This document shows positions 8,288 to 18,087 of a DNA stretch of 64,000 bases, piece by piece; within the stretch, counting starts at the first letter, position 1, and each line of letters starts with the position of its first letter. The translations under genes were made by a program, and so were the position numbers. The stretch covers positions 2,666,001-2,730,000 of the forward strand of contig NC_013165.1 of the NCBI RefSeq assembly GCF_000023885.1. Reading direction: 5' to 3'. The notes under the pieces were generated by a model. That model searched no databases. It saw nothing but the letters and a program-made list of their open reading frames with translations, and was not told the origin of the DNA. This DNA is from Slackia heliotrinireducens DSM 20476 (GTDB taxonomy: Bacteria; Actinomycetota; Coriobacteriia; Coriobacteriales; Eggerthellaceae).

Positions 8288-8380
8288 TCCGCCATTATAG
8301 CCTTTTGCACAGCACGGCGGCCGACTGCTCGGGAGTGCCTAGCATGCCTACGTTGGTTGACTGTAGGAAAACTTTTTTAT

Positions 8381-8965
8381 TTAGGACGTATGCTTCAGTC
8401 CTCTTTCGAGATATGCGCCGCCGCAAATGAGACGCACACCCAGGGCGACCATGCGGTTCACCGGCACCTTACGGCCGTCTTGCACCCACTGCCTGTACAC
8501 TCTGACCTGGGATGATGTGACATGGGCAATATAAATGGACCATTCGTTGTCGTCCCAACCGGCAGGATGGTTCTGGATGCCGTAACGCTCTGCACCCATT
8601 TCATTCAAAACCTTGGTCAGGATGTCGTCATGCATGCCGCTCGAGATAACGGCATCGTAAAGCGGGCCCTGCTTAGCGCTGTACATCAGGAATTCCCGCG
8701 TAATCGCATCCACATCGTCGGGGTAGCGCAATCCGGCAGTCAGCTGTGCGAAGGGTTCAGCGAATTCGCGCTGGATTTCCTGCAGCAGATCATCCAGTAC
8801 GGCGTAATGACGGTAGAACGTCTTCTTATTAATGTACGCCCGCTTGCTGAGCTCCGTAACCGTGATCTTCTCGTAAGGCATCTCCAGAAGCATTTCCGCG
8901 AACGCTCTGCGGATGGATTCTTCGGTCCTCCGAACGCGCAAGTCCTGTTTGTACTCTGAGTTCAT
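8381..8965 (-). CDS. TetR/AcrR family regulator (TetR_C_8-like)
   Basis: A 194-residue regulator. An N-terminal helix-turn-helix (about residues 10-60) contains ITVTELSKRAYINKKTFYRHY. The all-helical C-terminal half resembles the DhaS/TetR_C_8 group. ATG 8965 follows AAGGGGCG; an upstream in-frame ATG at 8989 is less likely. The coding sequence is intact: the IS element ends 11 bases beyond the stop codon and now separates the gene from its terminator (7111-7155). A perfect 18-bp palindrome at 9018-9035 overlaps a TATAAT box upstream, so autoregulation is likely. Confidence 0.85.
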   Translation of the reverse strand: MNSEYKQDLRVRRTEESIRRAFAEMLLEMPYEKITVTELSKRAYINKKTFYRHYAVLDDLLQEIQREFAEPFAQLTAGLRYPDDVDAITREFLMYSAKQGPLYDAVISSGMHDDILTKVLNEMGAERYGIQNHPAGWDDNEWSIYIAHVTSSQVRVYRQWVQDGRKVPVNRMVALGVRLICGGAYLERGLKHTS

Positions 8966-9017
8966 GAGCGCCCCTTCGCCGATGTCCAAATGTGGTACTT
9001 AACGTTAATTGCGTATT

Positions 9018-9035
9018 ATATTATCGCGATAATAT
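9018..9035. promoter_or_regulatory. 18-bp perfect palindrome, candidate TetR operator
   Basis: ATATTATCGCGATAATAT reads the same on both strands. It lies 53 bases upstream of the TetR start at 8965 and overlaps a minus-strand TATAAT-like -10 box. This is the expected position for an autorepression site. Confidence 0.65.
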
Positions 9036-9105
9036 TATTTAAAGAGCGGGAGTGGTTTTTCTTGAGATTAACCTGTCGCGGAAACCGTTCGGTTGCATCG
9101 CTCCA

Positions 9106-9145
9106 AAAGAAAACGGGGTACAGGAAAATTCCCGTACCCCGTTTT
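9106..9145 (-). terminator. Rho-independent terminator after the flavin-fold protein
   Basis: AAAACGGGGTAC (9110-9121) pairs with GTACCCCGTTTT (9134-9145), a 12-bp stem. On the minus strand it is followed by CTTTTGG. It lies 20 bases after the stop codon of the gene at 9165. Confidence 0.8.
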
Positions 9146-9164
9146 GGATTGTCTAATTGGATTG

Positions 9165-9575
9165 TTAGAACGTCTCGACGCGCGCAGGAACCATCAGGTT
9201 CTCGTAGAAGGTGGCCGTCGCGTCCTCGAAATGCAGGATTCCCATGGTCCAGCCGTTGGCCTCGTACATGGGCTTCAGCTGCGGCATGACCTCGAAGGCC
9301 GCATCCACCAGCGCGGGGTCGTTGTCGCAGACGGCGGTACCGCTCAGACGCAGCCAGCTCGATCCGTCGGGCTTGGTGGCAGCCAGAGAGATCTTGGGGT
9401 TCGCCACGAGCTGCTTGTACACATCCTTATGGGTGCCGATGCCCAGGTACAGCTGGCCGTTTCGAGCCATCTGGAACCCCAGCGGGCGAACCGATGCGCC
9501 GTCACCGTCGACGGTCGCGAAATAGAACACGCCGCATTCGCCGAGATAGGCACTGATTTCTTCTTGAACAGTCAT
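9165..9575 (-). CDS. Pyridoxamine 5'-phosphate oxidase-like flavin-binding protein
   Basis: This 136-residue protein has the split-barrel FMN-binding pattern: GVFYFATVDGDGASVRPLGF, then LYLGIGTHKDVYKQL and NPKISLAA. Single-domain members of this group bind FMN or F420 and are mostly of unknown substrate; many act as small oxidoreductases. ATG 9575 (MTVQEEI) follows AAAGGA by seven bases, so the upstream in-frame ATG at 9611 is rejected. It is monocistronic with a terminator at 9106-9145. It lacks the residues that would mark it as true PdxH. Confidence 0.8.
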   Translation of the reverse strand: MTVQEEISAYLGECGVFYFATVDGDGASVRPLGFQMARNGQLYLGIGTHKDVYKQLVANPKISLAATKPDGSSWLRLSGTAVCDNDPALVDAAFEVMPQLKPMYEANGWTMGILHFEDATATFYENLMVPARVETF

Positions 9576-9746
9576 GACAAGGTCCTTTCGCTTTATCCTT
9601 AACCTATGCAACGCATTATATACTCCTTAGGCAGGTGGACACACGGCGCAAGGCTTCGTAACCATCCCGTAGGGAGCCTGCGTTTCCCCTTTGCCATTCG
9701 CAGCGGTTGCACGATAATGGTTCCATCATTCGAAACGAGGTGAACG

Positions 9747-11162
9747 ATGAGCTGGACTGAACAGGACATTCAGAAATTGGTGTCATCGCAGCGGCGGTTT
9801 TTTGCCAGCGGGCAGACGCTGGATGTGGGCTGGCGCATCCGGCAGCTCAAGACCCTGAAGCAGGCCGTCCTCCGCTGGCGCCCCCGTCTTGAGAAGGCCC
9901 TGCACCAGGACCTGGGTCGGGCGCCGGCCGAAGCATACTTCTGCGACATCGGAAGCTCTGTGGCCGAAATCAACGAGTGCATCCGCGGGCTGCGGCGATG
10001 GGCCCGGCCAGAGACGCACTTCAGCGGCTTGACCTGTTTTCCCAGTCTGATCACACATGTTTACAAGATGCCGTATGGGACGACGCTTATCATAAGCCCC
10101 TTCAACTTCCCCATCCTGCTGTCGTTGGGTGCGTTGGCCGCCGCCATCTCGGGCGGCAACACGGCCGTCATAAAGGCCAGTTCGAAATCGCCCCATTGCA
10201 CCGAAGCCCTCCGGCAGATGCTCGCCGAGGCATTCCCGAACGATTACATTGCCGTCGTGGACGGGGGGCACGACGTGGCCGACCTATGCCTTGCCCAGCG
10301 GTTCGATAAGATTTTCTACACCGGCTCTCCCCAGGTCGGACGTCATGTGCTGTCCAGCGCTGCGGAGAACCTGACCCCTGTGGGTTTGGAACTGGGAGGC
10401 GAGACCGGCAACTGGTGCATAGTCCGTGCCGACGCAGACCTGAAGGACGCCGCCCGCAAGATCGCCTTCTTCAAGCTATGCAACGCAGGCCAGATCTGCA
10501 TCGACATCAATCAGGTCGCCGTGGCCGAAGAAGTAGCGGACGCCTTCCTCCAAGAGCTGAAAGCTGCCTTCACCGCGCAGATCGGACCCAACGCCACGGA
10601 GAACGACGAATACCCCCGAATGGTTTCGAAGGCGGCGTGGGACCGTTGCCGCGACTGGGCCAGGCATTATTTCAACCGTATCGTCTACGGCGGGCAGGCG
10701 GATTCCACGACGCTGAAGTTCGCGCCCACCGTCATATATCCCGTAGGCGCCGACGATGAGATCGTCAAGCACGAGCTTTTCGGCCCGCTCCTGCCGGTGG
10801 TCCCCTATCCCGACCGCGAAATCGACGCGCTGCTGGACACCATCGCCGGACGCGAACACGGGCTGGCGCTGTACCTGTTCACGCGCGACGTCCCTTGGGC
10901 CAAGCGGGTCATGGCCACCCAGCAGTACGGAGGCGGATGCATCAACGAGGTGTGCCTGCATATCATGGTGAAGGGCGTCCCGTTCAACGGCGTGGGCCAT
11001 TCCGGCATGGGGGCCTACCACGGCGAATGGGGCTTTAGGGAGTTCACCCACCCATCCACGGTGCTGATCGGCTCGCGGCATTTCAACATGCCGCTGCGCG
11101 AGCACCCCTACGGAGACGCCGGCGGCTGGAAGATGCGTCTGCTGGAGCTGTTCGAGCGATAG
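9747..11162 (+). CDS. Aldehyde dehydrogenase family protein (class 3-like)
   Basis: A 471-residue NAD(P)-dependent aldehyde dehydrogenase, compact like class 3 and coniferyl-aldehyde types. It has the cofactor segment ISPFNFPILLSLGALAAAISGGNTAVIK, with the FYTGSPQVGRHV loop following. The catalytic Glu lies in LELGGE and the catalytic Cys in NAGQIC. The usual LELGGK is LELGGE here, so the conserved Lys is replaced. The gene follows a GAGG ribosome-binding site and ends 121 bases before the NSS transporter gene. The aldehyde substrate is unknown. Confidence 0.88.
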   Translation: MSWTEQDIQKLVSSQRRFFASGQTLDVGWRIRQLKTLKQAVLRWRPRLEKALHQDLGRAPAEAYFCDIGSSVAEINECIRGLRRWARPETHFSGLTCFPSLITHVYKMPYGTTLIISPFNFPILLSLGALAAAISGGNTAVIKASSKSPHCTEALRQMLAEAFPNDYIAVVDGGHDVADLCLAQRFDKIFYTGSPQVGRHVLSSAAENLTPVGLELGGETGNWCIVRADADLKDAARKIAFFKLCNAGQICIDINQVAVAEEVADAFLQELKAAFTAQIGPNATENDEYPRMVSKAAWDRCRDWARHYFNRIVYGGQADSTTLKFAPTVIYPVGADDEIVKHELFGPLLPVVPYPDREIDALLDTIAGREHGLALYLFTRDVPWAKRVMATQQYGGGCINEVCLHIMVKGVPFNGVGHSGMGAYHGEWGFREFTHPSTVLIGSRHFNMPLREHPYGDAGGWKMRLLELFER

Positions 11163-11283
11163 GGGCTCTAGGCGGCCTTCGCATCCGCAGATTGTGCGCC
11201 CTTGTCAGGTTATCGGTTGGCACGGCAAAACCCTTCGGATATGATGCTTCAGCACTATCGGCACACACCAGAAGAGGTTCGCA

Positions 11284-12690
11284 TTGGCACAAGAGGCACG
11301 GGAGCACTTCGGCTCGCGAATCGGGTTCATTTTCGTAGCGGCAGGCTGCGCCATCGGATTGGGCAACGTCTGGCGGTTCCCCTATATCGTAGGAGAATAC
11401 GGCGGAGCGGCGTTTATCGCCCTCTACCTGGTATTCCTTGTCATATTAGGCCTTCCCGTCATGGTGATGGAGTTCGCTGTGGGTCGCGCCAGTCAGCAAT
11501 CCACTGCACGCGCCTTCGATGTGCTGCCGTCCAAGAAGAACTTCCGCTGGTTCGGCTGGTGGGGCTACGTCGGCTCCATGCTGCTGCTCATGTTCTACAC
11601 CTCCATCTGCGGATGGATGCTTTCCTACATCCCTAAGATGGCTTCGAACATGTTCGACGGAGCCGATGCGGCACTTACCGAAACCGCCTTCAACGCGATG
11701 GTGGCGAACCCTTCAGAAATCATGGCCTGGATGCTCGTATCAGTGGCCATCGGCGTCATCGTTTGTGCGCTCGGCATCGAGAAAGGCGTCGAGCGGGTCT
11801 CCAAATTCATGATGTCGTCCCTGCTCATCCTTATGGTCGTGCTCTGCATCCGTGCCATCACCCTGCCGAACGCCGCCGACGGGCTCAAATTCTACCTACT
11901 GCCTGATTTCGGCCACCTGTTCGCTGGAGACACATTGCCCCAGAAGATGGGATCGCTCGGCAATGCGGTGTACGCCGCCATGGGCCAGGCGTTCTTCTCG
12001 CTTTCGGTCGGCATGGGCGGCCAGGCGATTTTCGGCTCCCGCATCGGCCGCGAGCGCAGCCTGACTGGCGAGGCGCTTTCCACCGTAGGCATGGACACCG
12101 CCGTGGCCATCATGGCGGGACTCATCATCTTCCCCGCGTGCTTCGCTTACGGCATCAACCCCGATTCCGGCCCGTCCCTCGTTTTCCAGACCCTGCCTGT
12201 GGTGTTCGGCCAGATGCCGCTTGGCAACGTATGGGGCTGCCTGTTCTTCGTGTTCATGGGCTTCGCGGCCCTTTCCACCGTCATTGGCGTGTTCGAGCTG
12301 CTGGTCACCTGGACCATGGACCGCTGGGGATGGACCCGTCGGCAGGCCGTCATCCGCAACGGCACCATGCTCGCCGTGCTCAGCATCCCCTGCGTGCTGG
12401 GATTCAACGTGTGGAGCGGGCTCGAAATTCCCGGCATCGGCAACATCCAGGGCATCGAGGACTTCATCGTGTCCAGCAACATCCTGCCGCTGGGCGGCCT
12501 CGTCTTCACGGTGTTCTGCTGCAGCTCATGGGGCTGGGGCTGGGACAATTTCATTGCCGAGGTCGACGCCGGAGAGGGCATCCGCTTCCCCAAGTTCCTC
12601 AAGGGCTGGTGCACATACGGCATCCCCGTGCTGGGCATCATCATCTTCGTCATGGGGTACGCGCCGCTGGTTCATACTTGGATCGGCTAG
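11284..12690 (+). CDS. Sodium-dependent transporter, NSS/SNF family
   Basis: A 468-residue inner-membrane symporter with the LeuT fold, probably importing an amino acid or related amine with sodium. The first helix carries the sodium- and substrate-binding segment GFIFVAAGCAIGLGNVWRFPY. About 11-12 hydrophobic segments follow, including SLSVGMGGQAIFGSR in the helix-6 region. The start is TTG at 11284, supported by GAAGAGG seven bases upstream and by the family's usual N-terminus. It shares a terminator region with the convergent hydrolase gene. Confidence 0.88.
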   Translation: MAQEAREHFGSRIGFIFVAAGCAIGLGNVWRFPYIVGEYGGAAFIALYLVFLVILGLPVMVMEFAVGRASQQSTARAFDVLPSKKNFRWFGWWGYVGSMLLLMFYTSICGWMLSYIPKMASNMFDGADAALTETAFNAMVANPSEIMAWMLVSVAIGVIVCALGIEKGVERVSKFMMSSLLILMVVLCIRAITLPNAADGLKFYLLPDFGHLFAGDTLPQKMGSLGNAVYAAMGQAFFSLSVGMGGQAIFGSRIGRERSLTGEALSTVGMDTAVAIMAGLIIFPACFAYGINPDSGPSLVFQTLPVVFGQMPLGNVWGCLFFVFMGFAALSTVIGVFELLVTWTMDRWGWTRRQAVIRNGTMLAVLSIPCVLGFNVWSGLEIPGIGNIQGIEDFIVSSNILPLGGLVFTVFCCSSWGWGWDNFIAEVDAGEGIRFPKFLKGWCTYGIPVLGIIIFVMGYAPLVHTWIG

Positions 12691-12716
12691 CCGAGCCTCC
12701 AAGTGGCACGCGCCAT

Positions 12717-12748
12717 TAAAAAGGGCGGCCCGAGATCGGGTCGCCCTT
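12717..12748 (-). terminator. Terminator between convergent NSS and hydrolase genes
   Basis: AAGGGCGGCCCGA (12721-12733) pairs with TCGGGTCGCCCTT (12736-12748) with one mismatch. On the minus strand it continues into a T5 run. It serves the hydrolase gene and may also stop plus-strand transcripts. Confidence 0.75.
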
Positions 12749-12767
12749 GAACGTGCGCCGAAGCAGC

Positions 12768-13718
12768 TTATTCGAAGCGGGAGATGAAGTTCTCGACAGC
12801 CTCGCAGCTCTCGTCGGGATGTGTGACGGAGCAGATGTGCGGAGCGCCCGGGATCAGGGTCCACTCGCAGTTCGGAATCAGGTCCACGCCCATCTTGACG
12901 ACAGCGGGGCTGCCCTCGTCGTCGCCGCCGGACAGGGCCATGCAGGGGACCTTGATGTTCTTGACGCCCTCGCGGATGTCCCAGTCACGCATCTTGCCCG
13001 TGACCACGAATTCGCTGGCGCCCTGCATGATCATGTAGCACTCGCCCACATGGCTGAACGCATAGGCGATGTGCTCCGGGTAGTCCTTCTCGTAGAAGCC
13101 GGTGACGTGGCGCTTGTAATACTCGTCGAAGGCGGCGCGAGCCTGGACGGTATCGTAGTTGCCGGTGGCCTCGGCCTCTGCCAGGGCGTTCTGCATCTCA
13201 AGCGGCAGGAATTTGATCAGGTTGTTGGCGGCGTCGAGCCATGCCTGGATAAGAACCGGAGAAGAGTTGATGACGAAGGAGTTCACGCCCGAGTCGTCCT
13301 TCATCATGCAGAGCATGCCGAGCATGCCGCCCCAGGAGTTGCCGAACAGATGGAAGTCGTCCAGACCCAGGGCTTCCTTAACCGCGTAGTACTCGTTGAC
13401 CCAAAGGTCGTAATTGTAGAAATCCTCGCCCATGCCTTCGCACCAGGATTTGCCGCAGCCGATCTGGTCGTAGAAGATGACCTGACGCTGATACTTATCG
13501 GCGATAAGGGCCAGGTCGTACAGATAAGCGTGGGTGTCGCCGGGGCCGCCGTGCAGAACCAGGAGAGGCTTCTTGCCGGGGGCGCTTTCGCCGACGATTT
13601 TCACATAGGTGCCCTTGTAGTCCTGGGCAGCCAGCTTCTCCTCGTATCCCTCGGGGATATAGTTGACATACAGTTCTTTGACCTCGGATTTGATTTCGAG
13701 CTTCTTGGGTTCTGCCAT
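12768..13718 (-). CDS. Proline iminopeptidase-family alpha/beta hydrolase
   Basis: A 316-residue cytoplasmic hydrolase of peptidase family S33, which removes N-terminal Pro or acts on related small amides. It shows the oxyanion-hole motif LHGGPGD, the family element YDQIGCGKS, and the nucleophile elbow GNSWGGML. A catalytic Asp is likely in SGGDDEGSP, and the His is in APHICSVTHPDES. It lacks a signal peptide. The start ATG 13718 follows AGAAAGGATTCGCC. It is transcribed alone and ends at a strong terminator. Confidence 0.85.
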   Translation of the reverse strand: MAEPKKLEIKSEVKELYVNYIPEGYEEKLAAQDYKGTYVKIVGESAPGKKPLLVLHGGPGDTHAYLYDLALIADKYQRQVIFYDQIGCGKSWCEGMGEDFYNYDLWVNEYYAVKEALGLDDFHLFGNSWGGMLGMLCMMKDDSGVNSFVINSSPVLIQAWLDAANNLIKFLPLEMQNALAEAEATGNYDTVQARAAFDEYYKRHVTGFYEKDYPEHIAYAFSHVGECYMIMQGASEFVVTGKMRDWDIREGVKNIKVPCMALSGGDDEGSPAVVKMGVDLIPNCEWTLIPGAPHICSVTHPDESCEAVENFISRFE

Positions 13719-14101
13719 GGCGAATCCTTTCTCTGTTCGTCAATTCCACACTTCCGTCCGTATGGCACGAGACTCGCGTACAGTTTACCGCAATCGATTG
13801 CCCCCATATGGCTCCAACCCGTTATTACTGCCCCTGAAACGCAAGGCGATTCGCCACACGGCCGCCAATCCAGCTCCTTCGCAAGCCGTCCGCGTGTGCT
13901 TTTTCTTGTGCATCCTAAGATTCACTCTGGTTATGAATGAATGGGGTATTATTTCCCCTGTCCTGAAACGGCTGCTATCCGGATGCCGGCGTGCCCTCAG
14001 GCTGCCCCTGCGGCCTGTGCAGAATACCAGCTCATACAGATGACTCTGCGCCGCCTATCCGACAATTGCACCAGACAACCACCGCGAGGGGATGTACATC
14101 C
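13719..14101. other. Intergenic region between divergent hydrolase and pntA genes
   Basis: A 383-base stretch with no supported gene. It must contain divergent promoters. A TATTAT box at 13948-13953 is a possible -10 for pntAB, but I found no convincing -35 and no operator-like repeat. Confidence 0.35.
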
Positions 14102-15637
14102 ATGCTGATTGGCATACCTAAAGAACCTGCCCCAAGGCAAACGCTTGTCGCGGGCACACCCGACACCGTCGGCAAGCTCGTCAAGCTGGGCTACGACGTC
14201 TGCATCGAAACGGGCGCAGGCGTATCCGCCGACTACGCGGACGAGGCCTACGAAGAGGCCGGGGCGCGCATTGTGACGACCGAAGAGGCGTGGGGCGCAG
14301 ACATCGTCACCTGCCTGTCAAGACCGCCTGAAGACAAGGTGGCCCTCATAAAGCGCGGCGCAACCCTGATCTCCCGCCTCAACCCGCACGGCGACGACGA
14401 GTTCTTCCCGAAACTGGCCGACGCCCACATCACGGCTCTGGCCCTGGACATGGTGCCCCGCCTGTCCCGAGCGCAGGCGCTGGACGTTCGCTCATCCATG
14501 ATGAACGTTGCGGGCAACCGCGCCGTCATCGAGGCTGCGAACACCTTCAACCGCATGTTCGCAGGTCAGGTCACCGCAGCAGGCAAGATTCCGCCTGCCA
14601 AGGTCTACGTCATCGGCGTGGGCGTGGCGGGCTTGGCGGCCATCGGCACCGCTGTGGCCATGGGTGCGCAGGTGTCCGCCACCGACGTGCGCCCCGAAGT
14701 CGCCGACCAGGTGGAATCGCTGGGCGGCACCTTCGTCGAGATTCCCGTCAAGCAGGAAAGCGCGGACGGATACGCCAAGGCCCTGGACGAAGAACAGCAG
14801 AAACTCACGCTGGCCGTCTACACCGAACAGTGCGCGGAAAACGATATCGTCATCACCACCGCCCATGTGCCTGGCCGCAAGGCGCCGCTGCTGATCACCG
14901 CCGAAGCCGTGGCGAAGATGAAGCCCGGTTCCATCATCGTCGACATGGGTGCTTCCAGGCACGGCGGCAACTGCGAACTGTCCGTGGCCGACCAGGTGGT
15001 CAAAACCGACAACGGCGTCACCATCATCGGCTACACCGACCTGCCGGCTCGCCTGCCGGGCCAGGCATCACAGCTTTTCGGCCAGAACATCGTGAACCTG
15101 TTCAAGCTCGCCACGAAGGAGAAGAACGGCATTCCCACATGGGACATGGACGACGAGGTCATCCGCGGCATGACCGTGGCCCTCGAAGGACAGATCATGT
15201 GGCCCCCGCCCCCGGTGAACGTCAGCGTGGCACCCGCCGCCACGGCGCAAGCGCCCGCCGAGCCCGAACCCGAACCCGAGAAATCCGCATTGCAGAAACA
15301 CTGGTGGAAAGCCCTGCTGGCCGCCATCGGCGTCGCGCTCACCTTGGGGGCGCCGCCTGAAATGGCCGGTCACTTCACGGTGTTCATGCTGGCAGTGGTC
15401 GTCGGCTTCTACGTCATTACCAACGTGACGCACTCGCTGCACACGCCCCTCATGTCGGAGACGAACGCGATTTCAGGCATCATCATCGTGGGTGCGCTGT
15501 TGCAGATCGTGCACTTCGACAATCCCCTCGTGGTGGTGCTGGCGGTCATCGCCATGGCCATCGCATCGATCAACATCTCCGGCGGCTTCTTGGTCACCCA
15601 TCGCATGCTTAAGATGTTCGAAAAGAGCTCTGAGTAA
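14102..15637 (+). CDS. pntA: NAD(P) transhydrogenase subunit alpha
   Basis: This is the NAD(H)-binding domain I plus the first membrane segments of proton-translocating transhydrogenase, which couples hydride transfer between NADH and NADP to the proton gradient. The 511 residues match full-length PntA. The N-terminus MLIGIPKE, the alanine dehydrogenase-like nucleotide fold [17 protein letters not shown], and three to four C-terminal helices after a Pro/Glu-rich linker ([11 protein letters not shown]) are all visible. ATG 14102 follows GAGGGG. The next gene, pntB, starts two bases after the stop, so the two are co-transcribed. Confidence 0.95.
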   Translation: MLIGIPKEPAPRQTLVAGTPDTVGKLVKLGYDVCIETGAGVSADYADEAYEEAGARIVTTEEAWGADIVTCLSRPPEDKVALIKRGATLISRLNPHGDDEFFPKLADAHITALALDMVPRLSRAQALDVRSSMMNVAGNRAVIEAANTFNRMFAGQVTAAGKIPPAKVYVIGVGVAGLAAIGTAVAMGAQVSATDVRPEVADQVESLGGTFVEIPVKQESADGYAKALDEEQQKLTLAVYTEQCAENDIVITTAHVPGRKAPLLITAEAVAKMKPGSIIVDMGASRHGGNCELSVADQVVKTDNGVTIIGYTDLPARLPGQASQLFGQNIVNLFKLATKEKNGIPTWDMDDEVIRGMTVALEGQIMWPPPPVNVSVAPAATAQAPAEPEPEPEKSALQKHWWKALLAAIGVALTLGAPPEMAGHFTVFMLAVVVGFYVITNVTHSLHTPLMSETNAISGIIIVGALLQIVHFDNPLVVVLAVIAMAIASINISGGFLVTHRMLKMFEKSSE

Positions 15638-15639
15638 CC

Positions 15640-17067
15640 ATGACCGAGATGCTTTCCCAATTCGAAACCGTCGCATGCATCGTTGCGGCGCTTCTGTTCA
15701 TCCTGGCGTTGGCAGGCCTCTCCCAGCAGAAAACCGCCAACCGCGGCAACCTCATGGGCATGTGCGGCATGGCGTTGGCGCTGGTCGCCGTCATCGTTGT
15801 GGCCGTGGCGAACGCCTCCGATGCGGCTTGGCAGGCATTAGGTCTGATCATCGCGGCAATCGCCGTGGGCGGTGCCTTCGGCGCCTGGCGGGCCGTCAAG
15901 GTTCAGATGACCCAGATGCCCGAGCTTGTGGCCATGCTGCACTCCTTCGTCGGCGCGGCCGCCGTCTTGGTCGGGTTCAACTCGTTCCTCACCGAGCCCG
16001 GCGGATACTTCGAAGGCAGCATGAACGCCTACCATCTGGGCGAAGTCGGCTTGGCCGTGTTCATCGGCGCCGTGACGCTCACTGGATCCATCGTCGCGTT
16101 CCTGAAGCTTTCGGCACGCATCTCGGGCAAGCCGCTCACGCTGCCCGGACGCAACATCATCAATCTGGTCATGCTGGCGGCCGTTATCGTGCTCATCGGC
16201 GTGCTCATCAACACCACCGGCGTGCAGGCGGGCCTGGTTCCGCTGTGCATCATCACGGTGATTTCGCTGGTACTGGGAGCCCACCTGGTGCTCGCCATCG
16301 GCGGCGGCGACATGCCCGTGGTCGTGTCCATGTTGAACTCCTACTCAGGCTGGGCTGCGGCCATGGCCGGCTTCACCCTGGGCAACGACCTGCTTATCAT
16401 CACGGGCTCGCTGGTGGGCTCGTCGGGCGCGTACCTGTCCTACATCATGTGCCAGGGCATGAACCGCTCGTTCATCTCGGTCATCCTCGGCGGCTTCGGC
16501 GCAGATGCTCCCGCATCGACCGGCCAAGCTAAGGACTACGGCACCCATACCGAAACCACCCCCGCCGAAGTGGCGCAGCTGCTTAAGGACGCCAAGCGCG
16601 TGGTCATCACGCCCGGCTACGGCATGGCGGTCGCCCAGGCCCAGTTCCTGGTCGCCGACATGACCCGTAGGCTTATCGCCTCCGGCGTGGACGTCAAGTT
16701 CGGCATTCACCCCGTTGCAGGTCGCATGCCTGGCCATATGAACGTGCTGCTGGCCGAGGCGAAGGTGCCCTACGACAACGTGTACGAGATGGATGAGATC
16801 AACGACGACTTCGGCGATGTGGACGTGGTGCTGGTCATCGGCGCCAACGACACGGTGAACCCCGCCGCCGAAACCGAACCCGACTCCCCCATCGCCGGCA
16901 TGCCCGTGCTGCGCGTGTGGGAGGCCGAAAAGGTCATCGTGTTCAAGCGCTCCATGGGCAACGCTGGCTATTCCGGCGTGCAGAACCCGCTGTTCTTCAA
17001 CGAGAACACCGACATGCTGCTGGGCGACGCCAAGGAGTCCATGGCCGGCATCGTTGAGGCCCTGTAA
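15640..17067 (+). CDS. pntB: NAD(P) transhydrogenase subunit beta
   Basis: The beta subunit carries most of the membrane proton channel and the NADP(H)-binding domain III. This 475-residue protein has about eight to nine N-terminal helices with [23 protein letters not shown], a conserved PntB element. The soluble domain contains [13 protein letters not shown], the [14 protein letters not shown] loop, [14 protein letters not shown] and [16 protein letters not shown]. It starts two bases after pntA and ends at a terminator, so the operon is pntAB only. It likely balances NADPH for biosynthesis. Confidence 0.95.
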   Translation: MTEMLSQFETVACIVAALLFILALAGLSQQKTANRGNLMGMCGMALALVAVIVVAVANASDAAWQALGLIIAAIAVGGAFGAWRAVKVQMTQMPELVAMLHSFVGAAAVLVGFNSFLTEPGGYFEGSMNAYHLGEVGLAVFIGAVTLTGSIVAFLKLSARISGKPLTLPGRNIINLVMLAAVIVLIGVLINTTGVQAGLVPLCIITVISLVLGAHLVLAIGGGDMPVVVSMLNSYSGWAAAMAGFTLGNDLLIITGSLVGSSGAYLSYIMCQGMNRSFISVILGGFGADAPASTGQAKDYGTHTETTPAEVAQLLKDAKRVVITPGYGMAVAQAQFLVADMTRRLIASGVDVKFGIHPVAGRMPGHMNVLLAEAKVPYDNVYEMDEINDDFGDVDVVLVIGANDTVNPAAETEPDSPIAGMPVLRVWEAEKVIVFKRSMGNAGYSGVQNPLFFNENTDMLLGDAKESMAGIVEAL

Positions 17068-17072
17068 CCGCG

Positions 17073-17098
17073 GAAGGAGACGGATTCCCGTCTCCTTC
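17073..17098 (+). terminator. Hairpin terminator after pntAB
   Basis: GAAGGAGACGG (17073-17083) pairs with CCGTCTCCTTC (17088-17098) just six bases past the pntB stop. The T-run after it is weak. Confidence 0.6.
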
Positions 17099-17139
17099 AT
17101 CTATATACGTACATTAGGACGGGTTCGGCCCGTCCCTTT

Positions 17140-17892
17140 TCATGCCAGAACGAAGGCTCCGCCCTCGCCCCATTCCCAGGCGCCGGGCATGCCGTGGGCA
17201 GCGGCGGACAGTTCGAAATGGAGCTTCGCGATGCCTAAGTCGACATAGCTCACCAAACGTCCCTTGTCCGCAATAATCGCCCGAACAGGAGCATCGGCGG
17301 ATTCCTGCGTAAACGCGATGGGCTGACGGTTGACGGCGGACGGCCCCAGCTGCACGTCGCGAATCGCAATGCGGATCCATTCGGGAGCTTCGCCAAGGGC
17401 TACGGGACCCTGGTACAGCGTCTCGAGCTTCTTGTCCCGGGCGCGTATGTTGGCGCGGATCTTCTGCTGCACCTCGGGCATCTCCGCCGGCGCATACCCG
17501 ATGGGGATCACGTCCAGAAGATCCTCGTCTTCGGCAAGTTCGGCGCGGGCGGTGTCGCGGTTGAAGGTGCTTCGAACCCAGCACGTGCCCAGCCCAAGCG
17601 CGGTAGCCAGCAGAACCAGCCGCTCGCCGTAGTAGCCCGCCTTCTCCATGGCGTCCAGCGTGCTAAGGCCTACCACTGCAGCGTACATCGGAATGTCGCC
17701 CGCGAACATGTCCTGGTTCATCTCTATGACGAAGCCGTCCTCACGAGGACCGTACAGCTGAATGTGCAGGCCCGATTCGGCATTGATCCGACTGACCTCC
17801 TCCTGGAGGACCGCCACCTTTTCCGGCTCCACCGGACGGCCGTCATAGGCCCGGCATGAAATACGCGTCGCAATCGCTTCGTACAAATCCAT
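17140..17892 (-). CDS. Nitroreductase family protein (TM1586-like)
   Basis: A 250-residue FMN-dependent oxidoreductase with two half-domains of nitroreductase type, the arrangement of the TM1586_NiRdase group. Visible are MDLYEAIATRISCRAYDGRPV at the N-terminus, GYYGERLVLLATALGLGTCWV in the centre, and GPSAVNRQPIAF and YVDLGIAKLHFELSA in the second half. The start ATG 17892 follows GGGAAGG; an upstream in-frame ATG at 17973 is less likely. It is monocistronic. The natural electron acceptor is unknown. Confidence 0.82.
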   Translation of the reverse strand: MDLYEAIATRISCRAYDGRPVEPEKVAVLQEEVSRINAESGLHIQLYGPREDGFVIEMNQDMFAGDIPMYAAVVGLSTLDAMEKAGYYGERLVLLATALGLGTCWVRSTFNRDTARAELAEDEDLLDVIPIGYAPAEMPEVQQKIRANIRARDKKLETLYQGPVALGEAPEWIRIAIRDVQLGPSAVNRQPIAFTQESADAPVRAIIADKGRLVSYVDLGIAKLHFELSAAAHGMPGAWEWGEGGAFVLA

Positions 17893-18087
17893 GGCGCCTT
17901 CCCTTTCCGCCGCACATGCCAACGCTTCGTCAAACCGTCCGACACGCGGCCTTGCTGGTGGTTTTGGGTTCATTCTACCTGTCCATAAACAGCGCCGTGA
18001 GCTCGCAAAGGTAACGGATGCGCTTCCCTCTGCCGGGCGCGCTCGGGATTATCACCCGTTGGAAATGCGTGCATGCTCGGCACATCA

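Larger units (their letters stand above)
7191..8369 (-). mobile_element. IS1595-type insertion sequence, copy 1
   Basis: A 1,179-bp element with perfect 22-bp terminal inverted repeats (7192-7213 and 8346-8367, each beginning CCTACAGTCAACC from the outside). It holds one transposase gene. The flanks carry a 9-bp direct repeat AACTTTTTT at 7182-7190 and 8370-8378. The same element recurs at 28945-30123 with an identical predicted transposase. A TSD near 8-9 bp and a zinc-ribbon DDE transposase fit the IS1595 family. Confidence 0.92.
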
